Positions 5,495 through 13,018 of a stretch of DNA of 17,867 nucleotides are shown in pieces. Source of the DNA: DATEBA01 sp035288045. GTDB taxonomy: Bacteria > Actinomycetota > UBA4738 > HRBIN12. A program made the translations under genes and the position numbers. The stretch spans positions 1 through 17,867 of the forward strand of contig DATEBA010000043.1 in NCBI GenBank assembly GCA_035288045.1. The letters run 5' to 3'. The stretch's first letter is position 1. Each line of letters begins with the position of its first letter. The notes beneath the pieces were generated by a model that had not been told where the DNA came from, did not search any database, and saw only the letters and a list, made by a program, of their open reading frames with translations.

Positions 5495-7018
5495 GTGTCC
5501 GGCTCCGCCCGACGCACGCCCATCCTGCCGGTCGTCGCCCTCGCCGGGGCGACCGCCGCGGCGACGCTCTTGCCGGCCGGCTCCTTCGCGACGCGCTCGA
5601 ACTCCTCCCACTTCGCCTTCGAGGGCCTGATCGCGGGCGGAACCATCGCCGTCGCCATCTTGGCGATCTCACGCTACCGCGACATCGGGGACGCCCATCC
5701 CCTTATGGTCTCCGTAGGTTTCGCCGCCCTCGCCATCCAGAACCTGATCTTCGGCATAGCCGCCCCCATCGCCGACCCTTGGCCCTGGGACGGCTTCGCC
5801 TTCCCCTCTCACGCCTGGCAGGTCGGATGGCTCGTCGCCGCCGGCTGCTTCGCGCTCGGAGGAAGGATCGGTCGGTGGACGGATCCAGGGCGCGTGCGGG
5901 AGGCGACGGTAGCACTGGGAGCCCTCCTCGCTCTGGCCGGACTGGACCTGGTGCTGGTGCTAGGGCGCCGGTCGCTGTCCGCGCTCTCGGACACAGCCCT
6001 CGTGGATGACGACCCAGCCGCGTTCTCGCTCTCCTCCCCGCTCCATTGGATCCTCATGCTCCTCACCACGGGATTGCTCCTCCTCGCGGCGTGGTTCGAG
6101 CACCGCGCCCGGCCCTCTCCCAAGAGCGCGCACCCGTGGCTCGCCGCGGCCTACGTCGTGGCGGCCGCCGCACAGTTGCCGTTCGCCGCGCTCCCGACGC
6201 AGTATCGGCCGCTCGTGCAACCAGCGGACTTCCTCCCCCCCACCGCCGTCGCCCTAGCGTTCGCCGGCTTCGTCACGGCAGGTCGCGCCCGCGCGTCGTC
6301 GCTCCGGGTCGAGGCCGAACAGGCGCGGGAGGTGCAGAGCGGCCGCGCACAGATCGCCTCGATGATCTCCCACGAGCTCAAGAACCCGATCATGTCGATC
6401 AAGGGGTTGGCGTCCACTGGCTCGCGCATGTACGCGTCGATGAGCGACGACGAGCGGCTGGAGTTCTTCGGGCTGATCGACGAGGAGGCCGGACACCTGA
6501 AGGCGCTCGTCGATGAGACGGCAACCGCCCTGAAGGTGGACGCGGGAACGCTCGCATACTCCTTCGGTCGAGCCGACGTAGGCGAACTCGTCCGGGAAGC
6601 CGCATGGAAGTCACCGCACGGCGAGCATCCCCTGGTCGTCGAAACCGAGCCGGGCGTCACCGTATCTTGCGACCGCCTGCGGCTCTCCGAGGTGATCGAG
6701 CATCTGCTAGACAACGCGGCGAAGTTCTCGCCGGCCGAGGAGCCGATCGAGGTCCGCACCTACCGTTCCGACGGAACCGCCGTGATCGAGGTCACGGATC
6801 GCGGACCGGGGATACCTCCGGAGCGTCGCGAGGATGTGTTCGAGAAGTTCGCCCGGTACCGGCCGCGTGGCTACGAGGAGCTCCCCGGAAGCGGCCTCGG
6901 TCTGTACATCTGCAGGGCACACGTGATCGCACACGGCGGTCGGATCAGCGTTGAAGACCCCCCCGGGAGCGGTACGATGCTGCGCGTCACGCTTCCCGAG
7001 GAGAGGAAGGAGCCGTGA
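5495..7018 (+). CDS. Membrane-bound sensor histidine kinase (8 TM, HisKA + HATPase_c)
   Basis: The 507-aa kinase autophosphorylates on histidine and should phosphorylate the regulator that overlaps it by four bases (GTGA). The N-terminal half (about residues 8-263) has eight predicted membrane helices with very short loops and no recognisable extracellular domain, so it may sense something within the membrane or lipid phase; the signal is unknown. A linker helix leads to the HisKA box MISHELKNPI with H293. The ATP-binding domain follows: N box HLLDNAAKFS (N407), G1 DRGPGIP (D435), F box FEKFARYR and G2 GSGLGLYI. The only practical start is GTG 5495, without a Shine-Dalgarno. HisKA-type dimerisation rather than HisKA_3 is unusual for a partner of a NarL-type regulator. 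Confidence 0.92.
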   Translation: MSGSARRTPILPVVALAGATAAATLLPAGSFATRSNSSHFAFEGLIAGGTIAVAILAISRYRDIGDAHPLMVSVGFAALAIQNLIFGIAAPIADPWPWDGFAFPSHAWQVGWLVAAGCFALGGRIGRWTDPGRVREATVALGALLALAGLDLVLVLGRRSLSALSDTALVDDDPAAFSLSSPLHWILMLLTTGLLLLAAWFEHRARPSPKSAHPWLAAAYVVAAAAQLPFAALPTQYRPLVQPADFLPPTAVALAFAGFVTAGRARASSLRVEAEQAREVQSGRAQIASMISHELKNPIMSIKGLASTGSRMYASMSDDERLEFFGLIDEEAGHLKALVDETATALKVDAGTLAYSFGRADVGELVREAAWKSPHGEHPLVVETEPGVTVSCDRLRLSEVIEHLLDNAAKFSPAEEPIEVRTYRSDGTAVIEVTDRGPGIPPERREDVFEKFARYRPRGYEELPGSGLGLYICRAHVIAHGGRISVEDPPGSGTMLRVTLPEERKEP

Positions 7019-7692
7019 GCAGCGGCATCGGCGAGAAGGTAAGCCTCCTGATCTGCGACGACCACAAGATCCTGACCGACGCGCTCAAGATGGTCGTCGA
7101 CAGAGACGAAGGCTTCGCGATGGTGTCACCCCCCGTACACACGCCCGAGGAGGCCGTCGAGCTCTGCGAACGGCACCAGCCTGACGTCGTGCTCATGGAC
7201 ATCGTCTTCAAGGGGCATATGAACGGCATCCAGGCAACCCGCAAGATCAAGGAGCTCTCCCCGGCGACCAAGGTCGTCATCATGACCGCGCACGACGAGG
7301 AGCGACTGCTCGTCGAGGCCGTCGAGGCCGGCGCCTCGGGGTTTCTCGGCAAGGACGAGGCCGCCGATCAGGTCCTGGCGGCGGCCAAGCAGGCGGCCGA
7401 GGGCGAGGTCCTGATCGATCCAACGACCCTCACGCGACTGCTCCACCAGGTCGCTCGCGAGCGCGAGGCGCGGCGCGACGCCCAGGCGCTGCTGTCCGAG
7501 CTCACCGACCGGGAGCGCGAGGTCCTCCAGCTCCTTGCCGAGGGGATGCGGAACGACGGCATCGCGCAGAAGCTTTTCATCAGCCCGCAGACCGTGCAGA
7601 CTCACGTTCGCAACATCCTGCAGAAGCTCCACGTTCACTCGAAGCTCGAGGCCGTGGCCTTCTCGGTGAAGCACGGCGCGATCACGGTCTAG
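7015..7692 (+). CDS. NarL/FixJ-family response regulator (receiver + LuxR-type HTH)
   Basis: The 225-aa transcription factor is probably activated by the overlapping kinase. Receiver domain: acidic pair D15-D16 (LLICDDHK), phospho-acceptor D62 (VVLMDIV), T91 (VIMTAHD) and K113 (GFLGKDE) are all present. The loop after D62 reads IVFKGHMNGI rather than the usual RMPGMDGI, a small departure next to the active site. A charged linker (about 140-158) joins the LuxR-type helix-turn-helix: LTDREREVLQLLAEGMRNDGIAQKL, then SPQTVQTHVRNILQKL. Targets are not identifiable, but GGGTA/TACCC palindromes directly downstream are possible sites. The start is GTG inside the kinase stop. Confidence 0.94.
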   Translation: MSSGIGEKVSLLICDDHKILTDALKMVVDRDEGFAMVSPPVHTPEEAVELCERHQPDVVLMDIVFKGHMNGIQATRKIKELSPATKVVIMTAHDEERLLVEAVEAGASGFLGKDEAADQVLAAAKQAAEGEVLIDPTTLTRLLHQVAREREARRDAQALLSELTDREREVLQLLAEGMRNDGIAQKLFISPQTVQTHVRNILQKLHVHSKLEAVAFSVKHGAITV

Positions 7693-7711
7693 GTACCCGA
7701 TCCCGGGTACC
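7692..7711. repeat. Stem-loop at the end of the response regulator gene
   Basis: GGTACCCG (7692-7699) and CGGGTACC (7704-7711) form an 8-bp perfect stem with loop ATCC, starting on the last base of the stop codon. The right side is itself the 10-base palindrome CGGGTACCCG (7704-7713). It could be a terminator without a U-tract or a protein-binding site. Confidence 0.45.
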
Positions 7712-7717
7712 CGCATT

Positions 7718-7733
7718 TACCCCCCAAAGGGTA
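7718..7733. promoter_or_regulatory. 7-2-7 inverted repeat resembling a NarL-type site
   Basis: TACCCCC-CA-AAGGGTA has the 7-2-7 layout of NarL sites (TACYYMT-nn-AKRRGTA) and matches most consensus positions. It lies 25 bases after the NarL-family regulator gene. No promoter or gene start is adjacent, so a regulatory role is uncertain; a weak hairpin is the alternative. Confidence 0.25.
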
Positions 7734-7789
7734 TCCACGGCGTCCCCCCACCGCCCGACACTGTGGGTGAGGTTCCGCCTCAGCGGGGG

Positions 7790-7804
7790 CACTCGAAAAG
7801 AGTG
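7790..7804. repeat. Small hairpin with GAAAA loop between direct repeats
   Basis: CACTC-GAAAA-GAGTG is flanked by the direct repeat CTCAGCGGG at 7779-7787 and 7806-7814. Together with the next hairpin it makes the convergent gap highly structured. No ORF with codon use like the neighbours is seen in 7693-7891. Confidence 0.35.
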
Positions 7805-7809
7805 GCTCA

Positions 7810-7841
7810 GCGGGAGCCGCCTCCCCCTCGGCGGCTCCCGC
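7810..7841. terminator. Strong bidirectional terminator-like hairpin between convergent genes
   Basis: GCGGGAGCCGCC (7810-7821) and GGCGGCTCCCGC (7830-7841) are perfect 12-base arms around an eight-base loop. It lies between the stop of the response regulator and the stop of menE, the expected place for a shared terminator. There is no T-tract on the plus side. Read on the minus strand, the hairpin is followed about six bases later by a short CTCTTTTC stretch. Confidence 0.6.
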
Positions 7842-7891
7842 ACCTCCTCTCCCTCGGCAGCGCCTCCTCTCGGCGTGGTGGACCCTCGCGC

Positions 7892-9070
7892 TCAGGTAAC
7901 CGGCAGCCTCTGCCGGTGCACCTTTCCCAGCGCGCTCACCCGAGGTAGCTCGGCAAGGAGGACCACCTCCCGCGGCGCCTTGTAGCGCGGTAGTCGCTTG
8001 GCCGCGAAGCGCCGGAGCGCATCGAGCGACGGGGGCCGTTTGAGCTCCCGCGGGACCACGAAGGCGACGACGCGCTCGCCCCAATCCGCGTCCGGCCGCC
8101 CCGCGACGGCGACGTCTGCGACCCTCGGATGTAGCCGCAGGACGGCCTCGACCTCGTCGGGCCACACCTTCTCCCCGCCGGTGACGATCAGATCGTCGAG
8201 GCGGCCGTCGACCTGCAGCGACCCGTCGGGCGCGAGCTCCCCGGCGTCGCCCGTAAGGAGCCATCCATCGTCGGTGAAGACGGAATCCGTGGCATCGGGA
8301 TCGAGGCGATAGCCCTTCATCACCGTCGGCCCGCTGAGCTGGACCTCGAGGTTCGCCCCTAGACGAACCTCCGTCCCGGCGAGCGGCCGCCCTTCGTGCA
8401 CGACGCCTCCGCACGACTCTGTAAGCCCGTACGTGCGTACGATCGGGGCACCCGCGTCCCTCGCGCGCTCGGCGAGGGCCGGATCGAGGGACGCGCCGCC
8501 GACCAGCACGGCTCGGAAGCGTGAGAGGTCGATGTTCGCGTCGAGCAGCCGCTTGAGCATGGTCGGCACCACCGAGATGAACGCCGCATCGCTCTCGCCA
8601 GCTACGAGCTCGGTATCGAAGCGGGGATGAACCGATACCGGCGAGTCCGTGAGCACCGCGCGAAGGAGAACGAGCAACCCTCCGACGTGCGCGAGCGGAA
8701 GGCAGCAGACCCAATGATCCCCCGGGCCCGCCTCGAGCGCGAGCGTTGAGGACGAGACCGCGTGGTCGATGGCCTTGTGCGTGAGCTCGACCAGGCGCGG
8801 TACCCCTCCCGTTCCCGAGGTGGGGATCACCACTCGCACGTCGGGCTCGACCGGAACGCCCTCGGCCAGCTCCGCGACCCTCTCGCCGTCGAAGAGCATC
8901 TCGGGTCGGGCGCGCTCAAGGAGCGCGCGCACCTCGAGATCGGGAAGCCGGTGGTCGATCGGAAGGAGCGCGGCTCCCGACGCCCACAGGCTCTCGACGG
9001 CCTCCCGCCAGGCGGGCCCCGCAGGCATCCTGACCGCGACGAGGGCAGTGTGTTCCCTGGTCTCCGCCAT
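7892..9070 (-). CDS. menE: o-Succinylbenzoate-CoA ligase
   Basis: Acyl-adenylate enzyme predicted to activate o-succinylbenzoate to its CoA thioester in menaquinone synthesis. The 392-aa protein carries ANL motifs: phosphate loop TSGTGGVPR (84-92), where Arg replaces the common Lys; YGLTE (214-218); GWLLTGD (269-275); GRLDDLIVTGGEKV (289-302); and catalytic lysine K383 in ALGKVHR. It is shorter than typical MenE because the N-terminal region is compact. The start is placed at ATG 9070; earlier in-frame ATGs would overlap the divergent menB. A TAGGGT sequence eight bases upstream could serve either as a -10 (leaderless) or, through AGGG, as a weak ribosome site. Sequence alone would allow another acyl-CoA ligase; the adjacent menBAD operon makes MenE by far the best call. 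Confidence 0.88.
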   Translation of the reverse strand: MAETREHTALVAVRMPAGPAWREAVESLWASGAALLPIDHRLPDLEVRALLERARPEMLFDGERVAELAEGVPVEPDVRVVIPTSGTGGVPRLVELTHKAIDHAVSSSTLALEAGPGDHWVCCLPLAHVGGLLVLLRAVLTDSPVSVHPRFDTELVAGESDAAFISVVPTMLKRLLDANIDLSRFRAVLVGGASLDPALAERARDAGAPIVRTYGLTESCGGVVHEGRPLAGTEVRLGANLEVQLSGPTVMKGYRLDPDATDSVFTDDGWLLTGDAGELAPDGSLQVDGRLDDLIVTGGEKVWPDEVEAVLRLHPRVADVAVAGRPDADWGERVVAFVVPRELKRPPSLDALRRFAAKRLPRYKAPREVVLLAELPRVSALGKVHRQRLPVT

Positions 9071-9125
9071 ATCGGCTACCCTATCCGGAACCATTCGAGT
9101 GCGCGCTCTAGGAGTAGATGGTCCT

Positions 9126-9941
9126 ATGGTGGATTGGCAGCGTTCAGGCGAGTACGGGGACATCCGTTACGAGACGGCCGAGGGGATGGCGAAGATCACC
9201 ATCGACCGTCCCGAGGTGAGGAACGCCTTCCGGCCGAAGACGCTTTTCGAGCTCTCCCTGGCGTTCGACGTGGCGCGCGACGATCCGACGATCGGCGTGA
9301 TCGTCCTGACCGGCGCCGGCACGGAGGCGTTCTGTTCAGGCGGCGACCAGAGGGTTCGAGGCGACGACGGTTACCGCGATGAGCACGGAGTCGGGCGTCT
9401 GAACGTGCTCGACCTCCAGGTCCGGATCCGGCGTCTTCCAAAACCGGTGATCGCCATGGTGGCCGGCTTCGCGATCGGGGGCGGACACGTGCTCCACCTC
9501 GTGTGCGATCTCACGATCGCGGCCGAAAGCGCGATCTTCGGCCAGACGGGCCCGAAGGTCGGCTCGTTCGACGCTGGATACGGGAGCGGCTTGCTAGCGC
9601 GCACGATCGGGTTGAAGCGCGCGAAGGAGATCTGGTTCCTGTGCCGCCGCTACGACGCCCGCCGGGCGCTCGACTGGGGACTCGTGAACGCCGTAGTGCC
9701 GCTGGAGCGCCTCGAGGAGGAGACCGTGGCCTGGTGCCGGGAGATCCTCCAGATGAGCCCGCTCGCGCTTCGCCTGATCAAGGCCGGCTTCAACGCCGAC
9801 ACCGACGGGCTGGCAGGGATCCAGCAGCTCGCCGGCGACGCGACGCTGCTCTACTACATGTCCGAGGAAGCGCAGGAGGGGCGGGATGCTTTCATCGAGA
9901 AGCGCCCGCCGGATTTCTCGAGGTTCCCCCGAAGACCGTGA
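9126..9941 (+). CDS. menB: 1,4-Dihydroxy-2-naphthoyl-CoA synthase
   Basis: Crotonase-fold enzyme that closes the second ring of the naphthoquinone: o-succinylbenzoyl-CoA to DHNA-CoA. The 271-aa sequence has TIDRPEVRNAFRP, oxyanion-hole segment GAGTEAFCSGGDQ, AGFAIGGGHVLHLVCDLTIA, and the MenB-specific QTGPKVGSFDAGYGSG (from 140) and EIWFLCRRYDA. It ends with the family tail RDAFIEKRPPDFSRFPR. Gly at QTGP (G142) is the bicarbonate-dependent E. coli type, rather than the Asp seen in the mycobacterial type. The start is ATG 9126, with AGGAG 11 bases upstream, a long spacing. It is first of menB-menA-menD, 55 bp from divergent menE. Confidence 0.96.
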   Translation: MVDWQRSGEYGDIRYETAEGMAKITIDRPEVRNAFRPKTLFELSLAFDVARDDPTIGVIVLTGAGTEAFCSGGDQRVRGDDGYRDEHGVGRLNVLDLQVRIRRLPKPVIAMVAGFAIGGGHVLHLVCDLTIAAESAIFGQTGPKVGSFDAGYGSGLLARTIGLKRAKEIWFLCRRYDARRALDWGLVNAVVPLERLEEETVAWCREILQMSPLALRLIKAGFNADTDGLAGIQQLAGDATLLYYMSEEAQEGRDAFIEKRPPDFSRFPRRP

Positions 9942-10840
9942 GCTCTCTCGCCGTTTGGTGGCTCGGCGCTCGGCCTCGAACGCTCGGAGCCAGCGTCGCT
10001 CCTGTCGTCGTGGGAACGGCCGCCGCGGGACACGCGTCGGCGTGGCGCTTCGTCGCGGCGCTCCTCGCGGGAGCCGGGTTGCAGGTCGGCGTGAACTACG
10101 CGAACGACTACTTCGACGGCATCCGGGGGGTCGACACGACCGAGCGCCTGGGGCCGCCGCGACTTACCTCGGGAGGGTTCGCGTCAGCGCGCGCGGTCGG
10201 GATCGCCGCACTCGCCGCCGTTGGTGTCGCCGGGTTGGCCGGGCTCGCGCTCGCGCTCGCGACGACGCTCTGGCTCGTGCCGCTCGGAGCCGTCGCGATG
10301 CTGGCGCTCGGCCTCTACTCGGGGGGCCCACGGCCGTACGCAGCCCTGGGCCTGGGCGAGCTGATGGTATTCGTCTTCTTCGGCCTCATGGCGACGGCGG
10401 GGACCGCCTACGTTCAGACCGAGCGGGTGCCGGCCGCAGCGTGGTGGGCGTCGGTGCCGATCGGGCTGCTCGCGGTCGCTATCCTCGTGGCGAACAACCT
10501 CCGTGACATCCCCACCGACGAGCGGGCGGGCAAACGCACGCTCGCCGTGCGACTCGGCGACGGGAGAACGAGGGCGCTGTTCCGGGTATTGGTGGTTGCA
10601 GCGTTCGCCTCCTTGGCAGGAGGCGTGCTCGTCGGGATCGCCGACGCCCGCGCGGGTCTCAGTCAGTGGGCGCTGCTGGCGCTCGGGTCTTGGCTCCTCG
10701 CGATCCGACCGATGGAGAGCGTCGGAAAGGCCGAGGGTCGCGAGCTCATCCCGGTGCTGACCGGTACCGCGCTGCTCCAGATCGGGTTCGCCGGCCTCCT
10801 CGCGCTCGGCTTGTGGATCGCCGGGGCGACGTCATCGTGA
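9938..10840 (+). CDS. menA: 1,4-Dihydroxy-2-naphthoate polyprenyltransferase
   Basis: Integral-membrane UbiA-family enzyme that attaches the polyprenyl tail to DHNA with loss of CO2, giving demethylmenaquinone. The 300-aa protein is hydrophobic throughout, consistent with eight to nine helices. The first aspartate-rich motif is NDYFDGIRGVD (56-66), followed by RLTSGG. The second conserved segment is NNLRDIPTDERAGKRTLAVRLG (from 186), which is characteristic of MenA among UbiA proteins. GTG 9938 overlaps the menB stop (GTGA), and the end overlaps menD in the same way, so the three genes are translationally coupled. Confidence 0.95.
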   Translation: MSSLAVWWLGARPRTLGASVAPVVVGTAAAGHASAWRFVAALLAGAGLQVGVNYANDYFDGIRGVDTTERLGPPRLTSGGFASARAVGIAALAAVGVAGLAGLALALATTLWLVPLGAVAMLALGLYSGGPRPYAALGLGELMVFVFFGLMATAGTAYVQTERVPAAAWWASVPIGLLAVAILVANNLRDIPTDERAGKRTLAVRLGDGRTRALFRVLVVAAFASLAGGVLVGIADARAGLSQWALLALGSWLLAIRPMESVGKAEGRELIPVLTGTALLQIGFAGLLALGLWIAGATSS

Positions 10841-12528
10841 GCGAAGGCGACGTCGCACTCGGGTGCGTCTCGATCCTAGTCGACGAGCTGGCCCGGGCCG
10901 GCGTGGAGCACGCGTGCGTCTCCCCCGGCTCGCGCTCGACGCCGATCGCGCTCGCTCTCGCGCGCGACCCCCGCATGCGCGTCCACGTCCACCTGGACGA
11001 GCGCGCGTCGGGTTTCTTCGCGCTCGGGACCGCCAAGGCTACGGGTCGGCCGGCCGCCGTCGCGTGCACGAGCGGAACCGCAGCCGCGAACCTCTGGCCG
11101 GCCGTGGTCGAGTCGTCGCAGTCTCGCACGCCGCTGATACTCCTGACCGCCGACCGCCCACCGGAGCTGCGGGGAACCGGGGCCAACCAGACGATCGATC
11201 AGGCCGGGCTCTACGGCAGCTACGCGCGGTGGTTCGCCGAGGCTCCGCTTCCGGCCGAACGCGACGGCGCCGCGTGGAGAGCGCTCGGTAAAGAAGCGGC
11301 GGCCCGCTTGCTCCGGTACCCCCGCGGCCCGGTCCACGTGAACCTCCCCTTCCGGGAACCGCTGGTGCCGGAGGGGACCACAGTTGGTCTCGACGACCCC
11401 GGGCCGACCGGCGCGGAGGCTGACGACGAGACGGGCGCTCCGTCGGACGACGACGCCGCGCGGCTGGCGAGCGCGATCGCGGGAGTCGAGCGTGGTCTCG
11501 TGGTGATCGGCGAGATGCGCGCGCCTGCCGAGAAGATCCTCGCGCTCGCCCGTGCATCTTGCTGGCCGGTGCTCGCGGAGCCGATATCTCTCGCTCGTCG
11601 CCAGGGATGGGCGCTCGCAGCCGGACAGGCGCTGGTGTCGTGCAACGATTGGCTCGAAGCGCATCGACCGGAGGTCGTGCTCCAGGTCGGGGCGGTGCCG
11701 AGCACGCGGGCCGTGCAGGCGCTCGTCGGCTCCGTCGATCGCCTGCTCGTCCTCGACCACGACCACCTCGATCCCGACCCCGAGCACCGCGCGGCGGTCA
11801 GGGTGCGCGCCGATCCCGACGCGACCGCGGCGCTCGTCATGCGGGAGATGCGTGCCCGGGCGCCGTCGGACTGGTACCGCGACTGGCGGTCGGCCGATGC
11901 CGTGGCGCGCAAGGCGATGGACGAACTCGTCGACTCCTGGGAGGAGCCGTTCGAGGGGCGCGTCGCCCGCGACCTCGCGGCGTTGGTTCCCGCAGGCGGA
12001 GTCCTGGCGGTTGGCTCGAGCATGCCGATCCGAGACCTCGACTTCTTCATGGCGCCCCGCGAGGGGACCCGGATCCTGGCCAACCGTGGCGCGAGCGGGA
12101 TCGACGGGTTCGTCTCGACGGTTCTCGGGATCGCGGCGACCGGCCCACCGACTTTCGCGTTGTGTGGCGACCTCACGCTGCTGCACGACGCGGGCGCGCT
12201 TCTTTGGAGCGCGAGGCGGGGGCTCAACGCTTTGCTCGTGGTCCCGAACAACGACGGAGGCGGGGTGTTCTCGTTTCTCCCTCAGCGGGAGCTCCCGGAG
12301 CACGAGGAGCTCTTCGTCACCCCGCACGGACTCGACCTCGCACGCTTCGCCGAAGCCGCAGGCGCAGGATACGAGCGCGTCGAGAAGGCCAGCGAACTGG
12401 TCCCGGCCGTGAGCCGGGGGACCGCAGGCGGTGTCCGGCTCGTTGAGGTGCCCTCAGACCGCGACCGCAACGTCGCCCGTCACGCCGAGGTGCAGGCGGC
12501 CGTCGGGCGAGCTCTCGGAGTCGTCTAG
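10837..12528 (+). CDS. menD: SEPHCHC synthase (MenD)
   Basis: Thiamine-diphosphate enzyme joining isochorismate and 2-oxoglutarate to give SEPHCHC with loss of CO2. The 563-aa protein shows CVSPGSRSTPIALAL, E55 in LDERASGFFALG (the cofactor-activating glutamate, same number as in E. coli), TSGTAAANLWPAVVE, and LLTADRPPELRGTGANQTIDQ. Near the C-terminus are NRGASGIDGFVST (416-428), the ThDP/Mg site GDLTLLHD (444-451) and NNDGGGVFSFLPQ. The GTG start lies in the menA stop codon. It is the last gene of the menBAD operon; the stop TAG is at 12526. Confidence 0.96.
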   Translation: MSEGDVALGCVSILVDELARAGVEHACVSPGSRSTPIALALARDPRMRVHVHLDERASGFFALGTAKATGRPAAVACTSGTAAANLWPAVVESSQSRTPLILLTADRPPELRGTGANQTIDQAGLYGSYARWFAEAPLPAERDGAAWRALGKEAAARLLRYPRGPVHVNLPFREPLVPEGTTVGLDDPGPTGAEADDETGAPSDDDAARLASAIAGVERGLVVIGEMRAPAEKILALARASCWPVLAEPISLARRQGWALAAGQALVSCNDWLEAHRPEVVLQVGAVPSTRAVQALVGSVDRLLVLDHDHLDPDPEHRAAVRVRADPDATAALVMREMRARAPSDWYRDWRSADAVARKAMDELVDSWEEPFEGRVARDLAALVPAGGVLAVGSSMPIRDLDFFMAPREGTRILANRGASGIDGFVSTVLGIAATGPPTFALCGDLTLLHDAGALLWSARRGLNALLVVPNNDGGGVFSFLPQRELPEHEELFVTPHGLDLARFAEAAGAGYERVEKASELVPAVSRGTAGGVRLVEVPSDRDRNVARHAEVQAAVGRALGVV

Positions 12529-12548
12529 CCTCACACCCCCACCCCGAC

Positions 12549-12554
12549 GATACT
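12549..12554 (+). promoter_or_regulatory. Possible -10 element for the cupin gene
   Basis: GATACT lies 31 bases before the cupin ATG and resembles TATACT. The -35 zone overlaps the menD stop codon and is not TTGACA-like. The cupin gene may instead be read through from menD, only 51 bp away. Confidence 0.25.
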
Positions 12555-12579
12555 TGTGCGAACCGACGAGGAGGGGCGC

Positions 12580-12963
12580 ATGGACCTGGACATCAGGCGG
12601 TTCGAGGCACCCGACGAAACCCGAGACTTCGAGAACGGCACGTTCGAGGTGATCCGGATCGGCGGACTTACGCTCGGTCGCGCCACCTACGCCCCCGGCT
12701 GGAAGTGGTCACAGCACGTCGGACCCATCGCCGGGACCGACAGCTGCCGCGTCGAGCACGTTGGGATGGTCGTCTCCGGACGTGCCGTCATCGCGATGGA
12801 CGACGGGCCCGAGATAGAGGTCGTCCCCGGGGACCTGTTCTACTTCCCGCCGGGCCACGACGCCTGGGTCGTGGGCGGAGAGCCCTACGTGTCGCTCCAC
12901 TTCCTGGGCGCCACCCAGTACGCGTCCGCCGTGGAGGGCCCGGGCGGATTCGAGGGCGTCTGA
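12580..12963 (+). CDS. Single-domain cupin protein
   Basis: The 127-aa protein is a small beta-barrel with the cupin motif pattern. H46 (SQHVGP), H60 (EHVGMVVSG) and a conserved G-D turn (VVPGDLFYFPPGHDAWVV, H93) are followed by H107 in SLHFLG. The histidines could bind a metal, but their spacing does not tell which activity. No signal peptide is seen, so it is probably cytoplasmic. ATG 12580 is preferred because GGAGG lies five bases upstream; a GTG at 12556 adds eight residues that span the ribosome site. It follows menD by 51 bp, and nothing links it specifically to menaquinone. Substrate unknown. Confidence 0.85.
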   Translation: MDLDIRRFEAPDETRDFENGTFEVIRIGGLTLGRATYAPGWKWSQHVGPIAGTDSCRVEHVGMVVSGRAVIAMDDGPEIEVVPGDLFYFPPGHDAWVVGGEPYVSLHFLGATQYASAVEGPGGFEGV

Positions 12964-12967
12964 CCGA

Positions 12968-12997
12968 TTGACCCGGGGAGCCGGGGAGCACTAGCCT
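12968..12997 (+). promoter_or_regulatory. Promoter of the first delta-60 gene
   Basis: TTGACC (12968-12973) and TAGCCT (12992-12997) are 18 bp apart. The predicted start near 13004 gives a 15-base leader containing GAGGGAG, seven bases before ATG. The same two hexamers with the same spacing precede the second delta-60 gene, while the spacer sequences differ, which supports function. Confidence 0.6.
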
Positions 12998-13018
12998 CGC
13001 TCACGAGGGAGCATCCCC

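Noticed and set aside
7689..8714. 341-codon minus-strand frame covering the menE 3' half and the convergent gap
   Set aside because: Out of frame with menE on the same strand, very Arg/Gly/Ala-rich, and it runs through the terminator hairpin.
9071..9163. Extended N-terminus of menE to 9163
   Set aside because: It would overlap the menB start and adds unconserved residues; ATG 9070 starts right before the alignable region.
9503..9937. Long N-terminal extension of the menA frame
   Set aside because: It lies wholly inside menB in another frame; the GTG at 9938 with GTGA overlap fits MenA length.
10876..12327. 483-codon minus-strand frame opposite menD
   Set aside because: Arg-rich shadow frame of menD; no recognisable motif.
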